Shown: in pieces, positions 12,715 through 23,240 of the stretch
Position numbering within the stretch: position 1 is the first letter of the stretch
Layout of the letters: every line of letters starts with the position of its first letter
Assembly: GCA_036417435.1 (NCBI GenBank)
Contig: CM070905.1
Location: 16,717,592 to 16,781,591, forward strand
Source of the DNA: Inia geoffrensis
Lineage: Eukaryota > Chordata > Mammalia > Artiodactyla > Iniidae
Length of the DNA: 64,000 nucleotides
Direction: 5' to 3'
Translations under genes and position numbers: made by a program
Notes under the pieces: model-generated
What the model was told of the DNA's origin: nothing
Database searches by the model: none
Seen by the model: the letters and a program-made list of their open reading frames with translations, nothing else

Positions 12715-13603
12715 CTAGAGAAGTTCCTTTAGCATTTGTTGTAAAGCTGGTTTGGTGGTGCTGAATTCTCTCTGTTTTTGCTTGTCTGTAAAGGTTATAA
12801 GTTCTCCATTAAATCTGAATGAGGTCTTTGCTGGGTAGAGTAATCTCGGTTGTAGGTTTTTCCCTTTCACCACTTTAAATAGGTCCTGTCACTCCCTTCT
12901 GGCTTGCAGAGTTTCTGCTGAAAGATCAGCTGTTAATATTATGGGGAATCTCTTATAATGTTATTTGTTGCTTTTCCCTTGCTGCTTTTAATATTTTTTC
13001 TTTGTATTTTTGGTAGTCTGATTTATATGTGTCTTGGCGTGTTACTCTTTGTATTTATCCTGTATGGGACTCTGCGCTTCCTGGACTTGATTGGCTATTT
13101 CCTTTCCCATATTAGGGTAGTTTTCAACTATAATCTCTTCAAATAATTTCTCAGTCCCTTTCTTTTTCTCTTCTTCTTCTGGGAACCCTACAATTCGCAT
13201 GTTGGTGCATTTAATGTTTTCCTAGAGGTCTCTGAGACTGTGCTCAATTCTTTTCATTTTTTTTTTCTTAATTCTGCTCCGTGGTAGTTATTTCCACTAT
13301 TTTATCTTCCAGGTCACTTATCCTCTCTTCTGCCTTAGTTATTCTGCTATTGATTCCTTCTAGAGAATTTTAAATTTCCTTTACTGTGTTGTTCATTATT
13401 GTCTGTTTGCTCTTTAGTTCTTCTGGGTCCTTGTTAAACACTTCTTGTATTTTCTCCATTCTTTTTCCATGATTTTGGGTCATCTTTACTATCATTACTC
13501 TGAATTCTTTTTCAGGTAGACTGACTATTTCCTCTTCATTTGTTTGGTCTGGTGGGTTTTTATCTTGCTCCTTCTACTGCTGCGTATTTCTCTGTCTTCT
13601 CAT
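12715..13603 (-). pseudogene. L1-A ORF1 pseudogene (L1 RNA-binding protein)
   Basis: The start codon complement is at 13601-13603, in the same context as the L1-B ORF1 start (AAGCAAAATGAGAAGACAG). The sequence keeps the ORF1 order: N-terminal region, coiled-coil stretch near 13300-13500, RNA-binding region, and the terminal '..aaggaacttctctag' at 12715. A stop occurs a few codons in (CAGCAGTAG) and others follow, so no trimeric RNA chaperone could be made. It ends about 60 bp before ORF2, the usual L1 spacing. Confidence 0.85.
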
Positions 13604-14150
13604 TTTGCTTAACTTACTGTGTTTGGGGTCTCTTTTTCAAAAGCTGCAGGTTCATAGTTCCCATGGTTTCTGGTGTCTGCTCCCAGTGCATAAGGTTGGT
13701 TGAATGGGTTGTGTAGGCTTCCTGGTGGAGGGGACTGATGCCTGTGTTCTGGTGGATGAGGCTGGATCTTGTCCTTCTGGTGGGAGGACCGTGTCCAGTA
13801 GTGTGTTTTGGGGTGTTGTGAGCTTATTATGATTTTAGGCAGTCTCTCTGATAATGGATGGGGTTGTGTTCCTGTATTGTTAGTTGTCTGGAATGGACTG
13901 TCCACCACTGGAGCTTGCTGGTCGTTGAGTGGAGCTGGGTCTTAGTGTTGAAACAGAGGTCTCTGGGAGAGCTCTTGCCAGTTGATATCACATCAGGCCA
14001 GGAGGTCTCTGGTGGTCCAATGTCCTGAACGCAGCTCTCCTACTCAGAGGCACAGGCCTGACACCTGGCCAGAGCACCAAGACATGGGTGCTCCCTTCTC
14101 CCTTTTCATCTTACTTCTCTACCATCTTGAAGGTCCTCCATGAGGAGCCT

Positions 14151-14164
14151 TAAGACAAAGTTTT
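14151..14164. repeat. Target-site duplication of L1-A, 5' side
   Basis: TAAGACAAAGTTTT, partner of 8526-8539 with one mismatch. Confidence 0.75.
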
Positions 14165-14659
14165 GTTTAAAGTAAACACTGCTCTTTTTGTGTAATTATC
14201 AGGCAGGATTATTGAAGTAATCTTCCAAGGAGCAACTCCATTCTCTATTGTTACCAAAGACTGACATTTTTATAATTCTCTTTCCTATTCTCTTTGACAC
14301 TTTTATGAAAATCCTGACATGACCTACCTTGGAAGAAAATGAATTAATCAGATTTCAATGAAAGTCATTTTTTGAATGTGATTGATTCTCCTCATTTGGT
14401 TGAGGGCTAAGTGGCTAACAGGGTAGTTGCTTCTCTCCCAAATGTAGGATGCTCTTGAGACAGAAATTGATCAGGCTGTTTTAGTGCTTTATTTCAGAAA
14501 GGAGATACAAAGTTTCTAGGTCTGGAAATGAGAACAAATGGGAATGGGATGAGAAGAATTTTGGCAGTTCAACCCAGAGAAAATTGTTTACCTAAACAAA
14601 TGGTGATTCATTAAAATTGATCATAGATTAAGAGTTCTTTGTTCCAGCTGCATGACAGA

Positions 14660-14662
<3 letters not shown>

Positions 14663-14736
<74 letters not shown>
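14663..14736. repeat. (TA)n microsatellite, about 37 units
   Basis: Uninterrupted TA dinucleotides. Such a tract is self-complementary, can extrude as a cruciform and is expected to vary in length between individuals. Assembly length may be unreliable. Confidence 0.97.
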
Positions 14737-14738
<2 letters not shown>

Positions 14739-14869
14739 CAAATTAATTCTCCCAGCAGCCTTATGAGTTTGGTGTAACAGAGCCTAAGTAGCCACTCATT
14801 GCAACAGTTATGTATCATCTATCCATTAACAAGTAGTGATGGGGCAGGTGAAATATAACAGTTGCTCTG

Positions 14870-15075
14870 ATGGGCTAGACTGAACATGGCAGAGAGAGTC
14901 CCTCTCCTTAGGGAGCTTATGTTCTATGGGGAAAACAGAAATTAGAGAAATAATTACATTCATGTTCTAGGAGCTTTCTAATGGAGCAACTATCCAAACA
15001 CAGGGATCAGAGAAAGCCTTTCCAAAGAATTAATATTGAGTTTAAAATCTGAAGAATGAATATCAGTTACCAAAG
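14870..15075 (+). repeat. Ancient L2-type LINE relic
   Basis: The phrases 'gtccctctccttagggagcttatgttctatggggaaaacag' and 'gatcagagaaagcctttccaaag' follow the common L2 text ('..tccctgccctcatggagcttacagtctagtgggg..', '..ggaaggcctctctgagg..'). Old, diverged, no open frame. Boundaries approximate. Confidence 0.55.
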
Positions 15076-15357
15076 CTGGGCTGGACGTCTCTTCAATGTG
15101 ATGTTCGGGCCCACCCACCTCATCACTGTATCCTCTGCTTAATTCCACTATGTAATCCATCAAGATATTGCTTCTGTCCTAAATGAGCTCACAGTTACAT
15201 GGTAGAAGCATTAAAATAGATGATGAGATCTGAGGGCACTGAACAAGAATCTAAATCCTAAACATTAACTCCATTTCCTGGTTAATAATTTGGGAGTTTT
15301 ACAAATAATTATGTTTTCATGAGTGAATTATTAAAATATAAATATTCCTAGAATATA

Positions 15358-15600
15358 AATAATAACTGACATGCATGTGGTGGTTACCTGGTGCCAAGTC
15401 CTATACTTAGGGCTTTACACATATTAATTAAATTCATTATTATAATCACCCTGTGAGGCAGACACTAGCATTATCCCCATGATGTAGGTGAGGAAAATAA
15501 GGTACAGAGAAATTAAGAAAATCCTTTAAGAATACACAGCAAGTAGGTGGTGAGAGAGAATTCACAGCTAAAGTCCATTTTCTTAACCTCTTAACCTCTA
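15358..15600 (-). repeat. MIR SINE relic
   Basis: The order 'ctgacatgcatgtggtggttacctggtgccaagtcctatacttagggctttacacatattaatt', then 'accctgtgaggcagacactagcattatcccca', then 'gaggaaaataaggtacagagaaattaag' and '..acacagcaagtaggtgg' is the reverse-complement MIR series over nearly its full length. Diverged and immobile. Confidence 0.8.
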
Positions 15601-16652
15601 TACTCATGTATCAACCAGCTGAAAATGAGACCCTATAATTACAGAAGATAAGATAGTTGTCAGGGAGAATTTAAGGGGAAATGGGGAAAAAGAGTGAAAG
15701 GAAGCAGAAAGAACCAGTTACAGAGGGATGATTCAGTCCTGATATGAGAGATGAGAAGGGGCAAAGAAAAACTCCACTTTATAAAACAAAATGCTGCCCT
15801 AAGTAGGTGTTTTCATTTATACTAACTGTTACACTAATTTCATTAGGTACAGTTTGGTGGTCCAATGTGAAACTTCTTGAAGTAAAATAGTTCTATAAGA
15901 AAACTTGAAAGCTACGGCCCTATCTCCAGAAAAATTCAAACATATATATTTTTACATATATATCACTTTGAGGATTTTCAGTCCCAGAAGTCATCTATGA
16001 AGATGACCATCTCAGGGACCCTGCTTTTTGTTATTGTCTTAACTGTACTGAAATGATTTTCTCAAAATGCTAAAGCCAGGAAAAGAATCTGTCAGAGGTA
16101 CTTACAGTTTACAACAAAGTTAATGAGAAGGTTCTAAAAATGCTAACGATCAGGGAAGCAATAGAGAAGAATAAATCGTTGTAATGTTAATGAATATCTG
16201 TTCTTCCTGTGTAGCCCTCACTCCTGCTACTTATAAGCAGATGCCAGGTCATTATAATCTTCATTTTATATGCTTGGTCGAGTAGGAAGTAGAATTTACA
16301 TTTAAAGACATTTCTAGTGGTTTTTGTAAAAGCCCAAAAGTTTTTCAACTTTTACGCTAGATTTCTAGAAGGGGACAGAGAAAGAGGAAAAACTTTGAGG
16401 GAAGGAAAAGGGGAAAATAAATGAAATTACAGCTTGGGGTGGGCCCTATTTCATGCCATTTCCCAGGAAGTTGTTCTCAGTGGTGGTGACTTCCAGGAGC
16501 TTATGGAAAGGCAGGACCCTAAGCACTTCTTAGGCCTGGACAACTTTTATGTCCTAAGTATGTCACCAAATAGAGAGTTGTCAGAGAGTTATGACCATGC
16601 AGTCTTGGAAAATACATTGCTCAGTGGCAACCCATATAGGCCTAAGTCTAAA
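15601..16652. other. Non-coding stretch, nothing assigned
   Basis: No repeat family or exon recognised. The 16434-16691 open frame runs into the CHR SINE and has no domain signature. Confidence 0.4.
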
Positions 16653-16664
16653 AGAATCTTCTGG

Positions 16665-16902
16665 GGACTTCCCTGGTGGCGCAGTAGTTAAGACTCTGCA
16701 CTCCCAATGCAGGGGGCCCGGGTTCCATCCCTGGTCAGGGAACTAGGTCCCACATGCACGCCACAACTAAGAGTTTGCATGCCAAAACTAAGGAGCCGGC
16801 AAGCCGCAACTAAGGAGGCCGCTGGCCTCAACTAAGGATCCCACCTGCCACAACTAAGACCCAGCACAACCAAATAAATAAATAAAATAAATATTAAAAA
16901 AG
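16665..16902 (+). mobile_element. CHR-type SINE, older (CHR-1-like) form
   Basis: Starts GGACTTCCCTGGTGGCGCAGTAG and has the older core with 'ggttccatccctggtcagggaactaggtcccacatg', followed by 'caactaag' tandem phrases and an (AAATA)-type tail. Flanked by a perfect 12-bp repeat AGAATCTTCTGG at 16653-16664 and 16903-16914. The 'cagggaactaggtccc' core separates this copy from the long-form copies ending 'ggcccgcgtaccgc'. Confidence 0.92.
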
Positions 16903-16914
16903 AGAATCTTCTGG

Positions 16915-18120
16915 AATATTTTGTTCAAAACAAGATGCCAAGATGATCTGTGATCAGAGAGGCAACCCCTTCAATAACTTATACTAAGTTTCCAGATGGG
17001 GCTTTAAATCCAATTTAATTTAATGAAAAAAGTAACATTTTTGTATTGTATTTTTCACACTTTATTACAAAACGAATACTGATTTTATGCAAGAGGTGGG
17101 AAATTTCACATTTCGTGAAGACATTCTGATATTGTATCAGATATTCAATTCAAATTGAAACTCCGCTCAAGTAAACTAAGTACTAAGATGAGTATAACAA
17201 TCGTAGAAAAATCCCTCCCACCTTTACTCTCACCTCAAAAATACCCACAGTCCTCTCTAAAAGCAGGAAGGCGGATACAAATGCACTTTACATTCTAGTA
17301 GAGGTTAGACTATGGAAAAGGGTATGGGAGAGGAACCAATGAGGGTAGGTCTTTCCATTTTCTAGTTTTCAAACTTAATTCTAACTGAGAAACATGTCCT
17401 GGAGCTTGAATTGAAAACAGAATTGGAGAAACTACTATGCTTTCTGAACATAGTCTGGGCTGCCCCTTTGGCATGATCTGCTTTGACTCCCTTCCAGCTC
17501 CTCTCTGTCTGCTGTTATCTTCCAATGCACCAAATGTGCCTTCTGCAATTAGCATGCCAAGCTTTCTGGCTGACCCAGTGTCCTGGAATGAAATCAATGT
17601 TAACGGTTCCTGTGATTCTGGTTGTTTTTGCTTTATTGATGTTTCCTTCTCCCTTCATCCCACCTCCAAACTAATTTTCATTCTATTTGAAAAGAGCCCA
17701 AAATGATATATTATTTTGTGCTTTTCTGCAGTGATAAGATTTAATTGGGTTTCCCTGGCTCAGTTCAATTCCTGGCACAACGAAGTCAAATCCTTGAACA
17801 TGAGGGACAGACAAGAGTTAAGATGGTGAATAACATGTCCTAAGCACTATGAAAGTCTGCTGAAAACAATTATGTCACCCACGTATCTCCCTTCACCTTT
17901 CTCTCTCACGTTCTTTCTTTGTTTTTGTTCGTGTTGGCAAAATATTTCCAGTACTACATGGAATAACATTAGGATACAGAAATGTTGCGAATAGCATTAA
18001 TATTAATATTCTGGTTCATAGGAAAATAAAATAGTATAAACTTCTCTGCAACTTTATAAAGGGAGTATTGATAATATTTGGTTCTTTATTGAATAAAGAG
18101 TTAAAAAGAAATGCCAAGCA
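16915..18120. other. Non-coding stretch, nothing assigned
   Basis: No named repeat or exon. The 17437-17706 frame in the 17.4-17.7 kb block has no domain or convincing splice context. Confidence 0.4.
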
Positions 18121-18124
18121 TACC

Positions 18125-18590
18125 ATTTATCTACTGAAGTGTAACAAGCCACTGTGATTGTGATGCTCACGGGGCAGTTCTGCTGTTTTTTTCTGGGCTC
18201 GTCACATGGCTGTAGCCAGCCAGCCCCTTCCTTGGGGCTGCAGGATCCAAGATGAACTCACTCCTATGTCTGGGCTTTGGTGCTGCCTGTTGACTGGGTA
18301 TCTCTCTCTCTCCCTCTCTCCCTCCCTCCCTCCCTCTCTCTCAAAGGTCTTTCCTCATTCACAGGCTAGGTGAACTTCTAATTGTGCTGGAAGCATTCCA
18401 AGGGCTCAGAGATGGAATCCATACATCTTCTTGAGGCTAAGGCTGCAGAAACTCACACAACCTCATTCTATCGGTCAAAGGAAGTCTTTATGCTAGCCAA
18501 AATTCAAGGAATAGGGGAAGAGACCCCACCTTTTGATTGGAAGAATTGCAATAAATGTGCGATCATATTTTATCTACCACATTGAGCAAG
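18125..18590. repeat. Ancient LTR-like interspersed repeat relic
   Basis: The text 'gtaacaagccactg..', 'cagttctgctg..tctgggctcgtcacatggctg', '..gcagaaactcacacaacctcattctatcggtcaaaggaagtc' and '..attcaaggaataggggaagagaccccacctttt' resembles a widespread mammalian repeat, possibly a MaLR-type LTR. Family is uncertain. A CT-rich simple tract (18301-18345) lies inside it. Confidence 0.4.
18301..18345. repeat. CT-rich microsatellite (CTCTCC / CCCT units)
   Basis: A polypyrimidine run of TCTC and CCTCCC units, inside the LTR-like relic. Confidence 0.9.
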
Positions 18591-19325
18591 TAAAAATTTA
18601 TATTAGAATTATATATCTAAATGCTAAGGTGGGCTCCTTGAAGGCAGTGAATATTTATTATATTTATTTTCACATTTCAAGCTCAGAGTGCTACCACATA
18701 GTAGATCCCATTATCTGTCTGTTGAACAAGTATTGGTGCCTATGGATTGAGAAAATATAACAAAAATAAAATAACAATAATTCCTTATGATTGACTATGT
18801 AACTTAGAGTTTTTATGGCTGTTTGTGTGAAGTAATTTATTATGTGAGATTAATTTGGGTGGACCTAGAAGCTCTCTTTTAGGGGTACAGAGTAATTTGG
18901 AAAAAAATGGCTTGAGGCATTTTAGACTGGGAGTATAACATGTATAAACAACAAAAAGGTGGAAAGACAACTTATACGTGGAGGGCAGTCAGCATATTGT
19001 TGAGTGAATAAAGGACTACCAAGTTTGTTGAGCTGAGAAGTGGAAACCGGTGGATTTTTTAAAGGCAACACAGATAATATCAGATCCAATGTGATAGGTT
19101 AGAGGAAGATGTAGAAGGAAATTAGACTTTCAAAAAATGACTCAGCACTTTCCTATTAACCAGCCTTTACATTCAAACACTGGCTCTTCCACTCAAACAA
19201 GTCATTTCCAAGTGCTAAATTTAAAGGGGCTACATGGAATATTAAGGAAGCTGGAGTAAATAGAGTTTTTTTCTATCAGGCTTAAACTCTTTGCCTCTAG
19301 GCTCAAACCTAAAGAACCTCTGACT
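18591..19325. other. Non-coding stretch, nothing assigned
   Basis: AT-rich sequence with short open frames only. No repeat named. Confidence 0.4.
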
Positions 19326-19610
19326 TCCTTTAATTTTGACTCTCCCATTCTCAACACTCTCTACCTGTCTGACCACTGCCACACAGGCCACCTGAGGGGT
19401 GATGCTTCTCTGAGATTTTCCTTATGCACTAATTGCAGTAAATACCATCCTGCACTTTGCAGCCTATGAAACACTGCTCACTTGTTGGCCATACTCTGTA
19501 TCCCTAACCAAACTGTACATTCCTTAAAGACAGAAAGGTTGTCTAGACTTTTTCCTCTTTTTGCCCTCAGTGATGGTATTCAGTAAATCTCTAATTTAAA
19601 ATAAACGGAA
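19326..19610 (+). repeat. Ancient L2 3'-end relic
   Basis: The right part 'atccctaaccaaactgtacattccttaaagacagaaaggttgtc' corresponds to the L2 3' region ('..agactgtaagctccttgagggcaggg..'), preceded by text like its 'ctctgacttcc..gaccactgcc' portion. Diverged. Ends approximate. Confidence 0.5.
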
Positions 19611-19839
19611 AAATCTTAAAAGTATTTTTCTTGCATAGTAATAATATGCATGCCTTTTACTTTCTCTAAAATGTATAAACATGAGCAAAGCATTTATACC
19701 AGTGCCTGACATAAGGAATTGCTAAATGATATTTTACTGTCCTTACTACCATTATCATTATTACTTGCATGTAACTTATAAGCAGATCAGATCAAGGCAA
19801 CGCCTCTCATTGTAGATCCTCTGTAAACCACTGGCAGAC

Positions 19840-20220
19840 TGGCCACCTGCATTAATTGATTTAGGTAACAAATATTCATTGTACATTTCACACATGTTAA
19901 GTTTGCATTTTCAGTGGTAAGCAAAATAGACATGGTTCTTCCCTCCGTGGAGCTTACAATCTGGGTTTGGGGCTGGAGGAAGCACATATTAAATTAGTGA
20001 AGGAGCAAATTACAAATCTCAATAAGTGTTATGAATGGAAAGGACAAGGTGCTATGTATGAGTACATACGACAGAGGGCAACATACTAGACCAGGTGGTC
20101 AAGGGATACCTTTCTGAAGAAGTTATACTTAAGATGAAATAAAAAAATAAAATAACATGGTTCAAGCCCAGAGAACAGTGGTAGAAGAACAGTGTAAACA
20201 GTAGGAGCAGCATGGGGTCA
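19840..20220 (+). repeat. Ancient L2-type LINE relic
   Basis: Contains 'agcaaaatagacatggttcttccctccgtggagcttacaatctggg', later 'atgaatggaaaggacaaggtgctatg' and 'ggtggtcaagggatacctttctgaagaagttat', the same order as the L2 piece at 14.9 kb and the general L2 text. Confidence 0.55.
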
Positions 20221-20289
20221 AATGCGTAAGATGAAAAAAGAGTATAGCAACTGATAAAATAGAAGAATTTCCCATTCTTGGTCTCTGAA

Positions 20290-20750
20290 GCTAACTGCAT
20301 AGGTTTAAATCTTGGCCTTTTCCTTTGCTAGCTGTGTGATTCCAAGCAGTTTATTCTGTGCCTTAGTCTACTCATTGATAAAAAGAGGTAATAGTAATTA
20401 CCTTGTAGGGCGAAGTCCCTAACCTTTTTGGCACCAGGGACTGGTTTTGTAGAAGACAATTTTTCCATGGACGGGGGTGGGGACTGGGGGGATGGTTCAG
20501 GTGGTAATTTGAGCAGTGGTTCAGGTGGTAATGCAATCGATGGGGAGCGATGGTTAGCGGCAGGTGAAGCTTTGCTTGCTCACCCGCCGCTCACCTCCTG
20601 CTGTGCAGCCTGATTCCTAACAGGCCTTGTACCCCTACGGGTCCGCAGCCCAGGGGGTGGGACCCCCTGCTATAGGGTACTACGAGGATTAACATGAAAG
20701 TGCTTAGCACATTGGCTTAACACATTATATATGCTTTATCAGTATTATTG
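20290..20750 (+). repeat. MIR SINE split by a hAT element
   Basis: The left half (20290-20410: 'taaatcttggcc..ctagctgtgtgattccaagcagtttattctgtgccttagtctactcat..aggtaatagtaattaccttgtaggg') and the right half (from 20678: 'tactacgaggattaacatgaaagtgcttagcac') are consecutive parts of a MIR. They are separated by the hAT-Charlie insert at 20411-20669. Confidence 0.8.
20411..20669 (+). mobile_element. hAT-Charlie non-autonomous element (MER1-like)
   Basis: The body 'gtccctaacctttttggcaccagggactggttttg..agacaatttttccatggacgggg' and the end '..gggtgggaccccctg' form imperfect terminal inverted repeats of the CAGNGGTCCCNAACC type. There is no transposase; this is a short derivative moved in trans by a Charlie transposase. 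The flanks TTGTAGGG and CTATAGGG (20403-20410, 20670-20677) are a decayed 8-bp duplication, the hAT size. The insertion lies in a MIR. The MER1 name rests on memory of the consensus; the hAT assignment is firmer. Confidence 0.72.
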
Positions 20751-21567
20751 GAGAAAACTGGGCTGGCTGACTCATTCAGTCAACTACGTGTTGAGAATAC
20801 ACTGCACCAGGCCTGCTGGTGATGCTCCTGACATCACCTGGATCACTGGCCCCTGTATCTCTGCTACTAACATCTCTTTTTTCAGACAGAAGCACGACAT
20901 CACTTTGAGTGTCTTGCTTTTTGGGTAAGAGTTCCTCAGCAGAGCTGTTTGGGTTCTTAATGATAAAGGCTTACATTTTCCATTCATACCACAGCCCTCT
21001 CTTTCCCAGAGCCTGGAATTCTGTAGGTGAAGCTTGGAAGCAGGGAGTGCCTGGGAGAGGCTGGATCAGTGGGCTTTCATGCGGTCTCACACTGCGCCCC
21101 CCCCCAGAATATTACACTGTTCTCTTTTACACGCTGCTGCCAGCCTGCAGTTTTATCTTCACACACAGTTTCTCTCTGCTTGCCCTTTATCCCTCCAATC
21201 CTCTCCATGTCTCAGAAATCTCAGCCGTATCTCAGACACACAAGCCACAAGTCTTTCCTCCTCTGGCCCTGGAATTTTCTCCTGTGCCCTCAGTAAGAGC
21301 AGCGTGGAATTCAGGACAGTTAATGCTCTGAATCCTGGACCAAAAGCAGATGGAAACAATGGACAGAACCTTCTCTTTCCTCCCCTGACCCTTCTTTCAT
21401 ACTGACGACTCTCATAATCGTTTCATCCGTTTCTCACAGCAGCCCCAGTAGAAACCCCAATAAACACCCTTGGCTTTTCCTCCTTCCCAGAGTTGCCCTC
21501 ACAGCTGCTTCCAGTGACAGCCTGTCAAATTACTACTTACACTCCAGCCCCGCAAACAATGGTCACC

Positions 21568-21688
21568 TCTGCACCTAACAGTACTTTTTATTTTTCCTTC
21601 CTTTCTTTTTAAAAATACAAATATTATGTAATTTTAGAAGCTATCTAATAAGAGCCATTTGGAAAATTCAAAAGAAAAGAAAATATTA
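21568..21688 (+). repeat. Diverged direct repeat, copy 1
   Basis: 'cacctaacagtacttttt..tttctttttaaaaatacaaatattatgtaattttagaagctatctaataagagccattt' recurs at 22060-22178 with perhaps 80 percent identity by eye. Could be an old local duplication or two members of one unrecognised repeat family. Confidence 0.7.
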
Positions 21689-22059
21689 GAATATATATAG
21701 ATATATTTCTCTCTAGTATATTTTCTTCTCTCTCCATATATGTACACACACATATATACATCCATACATATATACACAAACATATATATTCTTCCTCCAT
21801 GAGTCCTTGTGCTTAAAGGGAAGAAATGAATTTCTTTAAAAATTTGAGAGTACTACTAACAAGTACACATTTTAGAAGTACAAAGCATGTAACTTACTGA
21901 TGTTTCCTCCCTCTGTAGTATTAATTATAGTAGATGCACACACAGAACTCTGAGAACAGCATTCTAAGGTTATATTCAGTGTGCGTTCCTGATATACCAC
22001 CTGAGAATCCATACGTATGTCTTTTGCTTAGGAAATATTTTTGAAAAATAATCACAGTC

Positions 22060-22178
22060 CCCTCTACACCTAATAGTACTTTTTCCCCCTTTCTTTCTTT
22101 TTAAAAATATAAATACTGTGTAATTCTAGGAACTATCTTATAAAAGTCATTTGTAAAACTCAAAATAAAAGTTACTTA
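22060..22178 (+). repeat. Diverged direct repeat, copy 2
   Basis: 'cacctaatagtactttttcccc..aaaaatataaatactgtgtaattctaggaactatcttataaaagtcatttg', partner of 21568-21688, about 490 bp downstream. Confidence 0.7.
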
Positions 22179-22290
22179 ATCAGAAAATCTTTATATATCA
22201 GCTATATAGAAAGACAACTCATTTTCAACATTTTTTTAAATGCATGCAATTTCAAGCAGTCTGTCGTTTTGTTTCCATGAATGCATTTGT

Positions 22291-22303
22291 AAATACATGT
22301 TTA
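22291..22303. repeat. Target-site duplication of L1-B, 5' side
   Basis: AAATACATGTTTA, repeated exactly at 29600-29612. A perfect 13-bp match indicates a young insertion; the leading A's overlap the poly-A at the far end. Confidence 0.9.
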
Positions 22304-22310
22304 GATTAAG

Positions 22311-22321
22311 AAAGATGGCGG
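22311..22321 (+). promoter_or_regulatory. YY1-like start-site element of L1-B
   Basis: AAAGATGGCGG lies within the first 20 bases of the element. In human L1 a YY1 site (CAAGATGGC) at the same place sets accurate transcription initiation. L1-C has CAAGATGGCGG at its start. The role here is inferred from position and motif. Confidence 0.6.
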
Positions 22322-22549
22322 AAGAGTAAGACGCGGAGATCACCTTCCTCCCCACAGATACACCAGAAATACATCTACACGTGGAACAACTCTTACAGAA
22401 CACCTACTGAAGGCTGGCAAAAGACCTCAGACCTCCTAAAAGGCAAGAAACTCCCCACGTACCTGGGTAGGGCAAAAGAAAAAAAGAAAAAACAGAGACA
22501 AAAGAATAGGGACGGGACCTGCACCAGTGGGAGGGAGCTGTGAAGGAGC

Positions 22550-23190
22550 AAAAGTCTCCACACACTAGGAAGCCCCTTCACGGGCAGAGACTGCGGGAGG
22601 CGGAGGAGGGAGCTTCGGAGCCGCAGAGGAGAGCACAGCAACAGGGGTGCGGAGGGGAAAGCGGAGAGACTCCCGCATAGAGGATCAGTGCCGACCGGCA
22701 CTCACCAGCCCGAGAGGCTTGTCGGCTCACCCGCCGGGGCGGGCGGGGCTGCGAGCTAAAGCTCGGGTTTCGGTTTCAGACGGAGCGCAGGGAAAGGACT
22801 GGGGTTGGCGGCTTGAACACAGCCTGAAGGGGGTAGTGCACCACGGCTAGCCGGGAGGGAGTCCGGGGGAAAGTCTGCACCTGCCAAAGAGGCAAGAGAC
22901 TTTTAACACACGGCGGGCCTCAGGCTGGTGCAACGTCACGCCGGCCTCTGCCCCCGCAGGCCCGCCCCGCACGCCGTGCCCCTCTCTCCCCTCGGCCTGT
23001 GTGCGCCAAAGCCCCCAATCAGAGGCTCCTTTAACCCTGTCCTGTCTGAGTGAAAAACAGACGCCCTCCAGCGACCTACACGCAGAGGCGGGGCCAAATC
23101 CAAAGCTGAGCCCCTGGGAGCTGTGAGAACAAAGAAGTGAAAGGGAAATCTCTCCCAGCAGCCTCAGAAGCCGCGGATTAAAGCTCCACA
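22550..23190 (+). promoter_or_regulatory. CpG-rich 5' UTR / presumed promoter region of L1-B
   Basis: G+C- and CpG-rich block inside an otherwise AT-rich window (for example 'gccgcagagg', 'cgccggggcgggcgggg', 'acgccggcctctgcccccgc'). L1 5' UTRs carry an internal Pol II promoter, and methylated CpGs decay quickly, so the many surviving CpGs fit a young copy. Promoter activity is inferred from family knowledge. Confidence 0.6.
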
Positions 23191-23240
23191 ATCAGCTTGA
23201 TGTACCCTGCTTCTGTGGAATACATGAATAGACAGTGACT

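Larger units (their letters stand above)
8540..14150 (-). mobile_element. L1-A: L1 retrotransposon, decayed, with shortened 5' UTR
   Basis: Reading the minus strand, the element opens near 14150, passes the L1 start motif TTCAAGATGG (about 14120-14129), a roughly 0.55-kb leader, a broken ORF1 (13603-12715), a broken ORF2 (12656-8903) and a 3' UTR ending AATAAAGATGTTTAAAAAAG at 8540. It is about 5.6 kb, compared with about 7.3 kb for L1-B and L1-C. The shortfall is almost wholly in the 5' UTR: after the first ~45 bases the sequence jumps to what aligns about 0.5 kb upstream of ORF1 in L1-C. Because the motif of the very 5' end is kept and a duplication flanks both ends, this is not ordinary 5' truncation. 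Stops and frameshifts are scattered through both ORFs. Confidence 0.93.
20751..22290. other. Non-coding stretch with a local diverged duplication
   Basis: Includes a moderately GC-rich block at 21000-21560 whose open frames in three registers have no domain signature and no agreed splice context. An AT-rich part follows, with two related 120-bp segments at 21568-21688 and 22060-22178 (listed separately). No named repeat. Confidence 0.4.

Noticed and set aside
20909..21405. Overlapping 89-140 codon plus-strand frames in a GC-richer block
   Set aside because: Three frames are open at once with low-quality text, and no conserved motif or consistent splice context could be seen.
22393..23191. 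Antisense open frames in the L1-B 5' UTR that could be an ORF0-like gene
   Set aside because: Human L1 has an antisense ORF0, but the frames here are not matched in position or sequence by L1-C, and no start or splice signal supports them.
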